This document shows, one piece after another, positions 61,788 to 64,000 of a stretch of DNA of 64,000 bases. A model generated the notes under the pieces. It was not told the origin of the DNA and made no database searches. It saw only the letters and a list, made by a program, of their open reading frames with translations. This DNA is from Marisediminicola antarctica (lineage in GTDB: Bacteria > Actinomycetota > Actinomycetes > Actinomycetales > Microbacteriaceae). The DNA lies in the NCBI RefSeq assembly GCF_009930795.1, contig NZ_CP017146.1:496001-560000 (forward strand), written 5' to 3'. Position 1 is the first letter of the stretch; each line of letters begins with the position of its first letter. The position numbers were made by a program, and so were the translations under genes.

Positions 61788-63476
61788 ATGTCGAACACTG
61801 AGCCGCGACCCTGGACGGCGAACTACCAGCCCGGCGTGCCCACCGAAATCGAGCTGCCGACCGAGTCGCTCGTCGAGATGCTCGAGCGGTCGGTTGCCGA
61901 GGCCGGCGACCGCCCGGCGATGGAGTTCTTCGGACGCCGCACGAGCTACACCGAACTCGGCGAGCAGGTCGACCAGGCGGCCGAGGGTCTGCGCCGCCTG
62001 GGGGTGCGCCCGGGCGACCGGGTGGCCCTCATTCTGCCGAACTGCCCGCAGCACGTGGTCGCGTTCTACGCCATCCTGCGCCTCGGCGCGGTCGTGGTCG
62101 AGCACAACCCGCTGTACACCGCGCGAGAGCTGCGCCACCAGTTCGAAGACCACCAGGCCCGGATCGTGATCGCGTGGGACAAGGTCGCTGCCTCCCTCGC
62201 CGGCCTCCCCGCTGACGTCGAGATCGACCACGTCGTCTCCGTCAACCTGCTCGAGGCGTTTCCGGCCCTCAAGCGCCTCGCTCTCCGGCTGCCGGTGCCG
62301 CGCCTGCGCCAGTCCAGGGCGGCGCTCTCCGGTCCGGCGCCCGGCACGATCCCCTGGAAGAGGCTGCTCGGCCACGGGCGCATCGACCCCGCACATCCGC
62401 GCCCCGCCGTGGGAGACCTCGCCGCGATCCAGTACACCTCCGGCACCACCGGCCGGCCGAAGGGGGCCATGCTGAGCCACCTCAACCTGTACGCCAATGC
62501 GCTGCAGGGGGAGGCGTGGATGCACGGCGCCGAGTACCGCAAGGAGGTGTTCTATGCGATCCTGCCGATGTTCCACGCGTTCGGCATGACGCTGTACCTG
62601 ACGTTCGGCATCCGCAAGCAGGGCCTGCTGGTGCTCTTCCCCAAGTTCGACGCCGACCTGGTGCTCGATGCCATGAAGAAGTCGCCGGCGACGGTGTACT
62701 GCGCGGTGCCGCCGATCTACGAGCGCACCGCCATGGCCGCGAAGGAGCGGGGAATCTCGCTCCGCTCGTGCCGGTTCTGCATCTCCGGGGCGATGAACCT
62801 GCCCAGCCACGTCGTCGAGCTGTGGGAATCGGTGTCGGGCGGGCTGCTCGTGGAGGGATACGGGATGACCGAGTCGTCTCCGGTCGCGCTGGGCAACCCC
62901 TTCCACCCCACCCGCCGCACCGGCACCATCGGGGTGCCATTCCCCTCGACGTCGATGAAGGTGGCCGACCTTCTCGACCCCGCCGTCGAGGTTCCGCAGG
63001 GGGAGCCGGGCGAGCTGTTGATCGCGGGCCCGCAGGTGTTCCAGGGGTACTGGAACAACCCCGACGAGACCGCGAAAGTACTGCTGCCCGGCGGCTGGCT
63101 GCGCACGGGTGACATCGTGACGGTCGACACCGACGGCTTCACCACGATCGTGGACCGCGCGAAGGAGCTCATCATCACCGGGGGCTTCAACGTCTCGCCC
63201 TCCGAGGTGGAGTCGGTGCTGCGGCTGCACGACACCGTCTCCGATGCGACCGTGTTCGGCAAGCCGCTGGATCGTGGCGGCGAAATGGTCGTGGCGGCGG
63301 TCGAGTTGCGGCCGGGGTCCGCGCTCGACGAGGAGGCACTGCGCGCGCACTGCCGCGAACATCTCGCGGCGTACAAAGTTCCGCGCCGCATCGTGGCCAT
63401 CCAGGACACCCCACGCTCCCTCCTCGGCAAGCCCCTGCGCAAGCAGACCCGCGAACGGGTGCTCCCGACGCTCTGA
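61788..63476 (+). CDS. long-chain acyl-CoA ligase (FadD-type)
   Basis: 562-residue AMP-forming ligase: YTSGTTGRPKGAMLSH (P-loop), EGYGMTESSPVALGN, WLRTGDI and C-terminal RSLLGKPLRKQ with the catalytic Lys. It activates a fatty acid via acyl-AMP to acyl-CoA; substrate length not predictable. ATG at 61788 follows GGGGGAGG. Confidence 0.94.
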   Translation: MSNTEPRPWTANYQPGVPTEIELPTESLVEMLERSVAEAGDRPAMEFFGRRTSYTELGEQVDQAAEGLRRLGVRPGDRVALILPNCPQHVVAFYAILRLGAVVVEHNPLYTARELRHQFEDHQARIVIAWDKVAASLAGLPADVEIDHVVSVNLLEAFPALKRLALRLPVPRLRQSRAALSGPAPGTIPWKRLLGHGRIDPAHPRPAVGDLAAIQYTSGTTGRPKGAMLSHLNLYANALQGEAWMHGAEYRKEVFYAILPMFHAFGMTLYLTFGIRKQGLLVLFPKFDADLVLDAMKKSPATVYCAVPPIYERTAMAAKERGISLRSCRFCISGAMNLPSHVVELWESVSGGLLVEGYGMTESSPVALGNPFHPTRRTGTIGVPFPSTSMKVADLLDPAVEVPQGEPGELLIAGPQVFQGYWNNPDETAKVLLPGGWLRTGDIVTVDTDGFTTIVDRAKELIITGGFNVSPSEVESVLRLHDTVSDATVFGKPLDRGGEMVVAAVELRPGSALDEEALRAHCREHLAAYKVPRRIVAIQDTPRSLLGKPLRKQTRERVLPTL

Positions 63477-63490
63477 GCCGGGCGTTCGCG

Positions 63491-64000
63491 TCAGAACTTG
63501 AAGGCGAGCTCCGCCGGGTAGTCGCCGAGCGCCGTGAGCTGGGTCGCGGCCTTCTGCAGGTGCGCGAGGGTGAGGCCGATCGTGCCCGGCCCGAAGCTGA
63601 TGCGGGAGACGCCGAGCTCGGCGAGGCGCTTCAGCGGCACAGAGGTCGGGTTGGAGATGACCGAGATCATGCCGTCGATCTCGTCGAGGGCGCGTTTGAC
63701 CTTGTCTTCGGTGCCGAGCCCGAGCACGAAGGCGACGTCGGCGCCGGCGGCGAGGTAGGCGTTCGCGCGCACGATCGCGTCATTCCAGTCGTCGGGAGTG
63801 CCGGCGAGGGAGTCGACGCGCGCATTGATCACGAGCGGAACGCCCGACTTGTCGGCGGCCGCGCGGGCGGCGGCGACGCGCGAGACCGCGGTGTCGAGAT
63901 CGAACAGGGGTGCCTTCGGCTGGCCGATGCTGTCTTCGATATTGATTCCGGATGCCCCGGCCTCGATGAGCCGGGCGACGTTGGCCTCGACGCCCGCGGC
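63491..64000 (-). CDS. isocitrate lyase/PEP mutase family protein, start beyond the window
   Basis: C-terminal ~169 residues of a protein of the isocitrate lyase/phosphoenolpyruvate mutase superfamily. Reading frame is open to the right edge: AGASGINIEDS (catalytic-loop entry), VINARVDSL, ISNPTSVPLKRLAELGVSRISFGPG and the end. Methylisocitrate lyase, oxaloacetate hydrolase and PEP mutase types cannot be told apart without the N-terminal part. Confidence 0.88.
   Translation of the reverse strand, partial: AAGVEANVARLIEAGASGINIEDSIGQPKAPLFDLDTAVSRVAAARAAADKSGVPLVINARVDSLAGTPDDWNDAIVRANAYLAAGADVAFVLGLGTEDKVKRALDEIDGMISVISNPTSVPLKRLAELGVSRISFGPGTIGLTLAHLQKAATQLTALGDYPAELAFKF

Overview
The window is high-GC DNA from an actinobacterium, most likely a member of Microbacteriaceae (Micrococcales). 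Three things point there: the C50-carotenoid gene set with a split heterodimeric lycopene cyclase, the actinobacterial histidine phosphatase / DUF3090 / SCO1664-type trio, and the codon and intergenic-repeat style. The assignment is inference, because there is no rRNA in the window; the only RNA gene is one tRNA-Gly.

Layout. 1-10.2 kb: the 3' part of an FdhF/YdeP-type molybdopterin oxidoreductase, a DUF222/HNH gene, fdhD, a large secreted GH81 beta-1,3-glucanase behind three CebR-like operators, and moaA. 10.3-25.7 kb: housekeeping and accessory genes (tryptophan 2,3-dioxygenase, alanine dehydrogenase with a divergent Lrp-type regulator, an F420/PPOX-like protein with an aldo/keto reductase, an MMPL transporter with MarR, a PadR/membrane-protein pair, a wrecked UvrA-like pseudogene, the phosphatase/DUF3090/SCO1664 trio, an SQR-like flavoprotein and an ArfB-like factor). 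25.8-39.7 kb: a fructan island, followed by an LtrA remnant that ends against a tRNA-Gly. 39.8-43.3 kb: an AbiEi-like protein, dcd and a secreted polyampholyte. 42.7-49.3 kb: idi and the crtE-B-I-Ye-Yf-Eb operon with a MarR regulator. 49.6-64 kb: two CDP-alcohol phosphotransferases, an Atg22-like MFS transporter, a methyltransferase, a MerA-like reductase, a TVP38 protein, a complete YnjBCD-type ABC transporter, a radical SAM protein, an acyl-CoA ligase and an isocitrate lyase/PEP-mutase family protein cut by the right edge.

The fructan island is the most interesting part. It has a secreted GH32 with two ricin-type lectin modules, a GH91 inulin-fructotransferase-like enzyme, a sugar ABC importer without its own ATPase, a cytoplasmic GH172 (DUF2961) enzyme, a LacI regulator, a cytoplasmic GH32, a PfkB fructokinase and a secreted GH68 levansucrase-like enzyme. 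The gene set suggests a route in which inulin is converted outside the cell to difructose anhydride, imported, opened by GH172, split by GH32 and phosphorylated. GH91 is preceded by a separate short reading frame that encodes little more than a twin-arginine signal peptide, so its secretion is in question. A palindromic LacI-type site lies in the divergent promoter between GH91 and the importer. Base composition in the middle of the island is visibly lower than in the flanks.

Intergenic DNA is rich in short inverted and tandem repeats: a terminator-like GGTTGAGCAGG...GTCGAAACC family, a family of about 54 bp, 30-bp and 18-bp perfect tandem repeats, and a duplicated unit of about 104 bp. Two coding sequences (the CrtYf-like cyclase subunit and the MerA-like reductase) carry in-frame low-complexity expansions.
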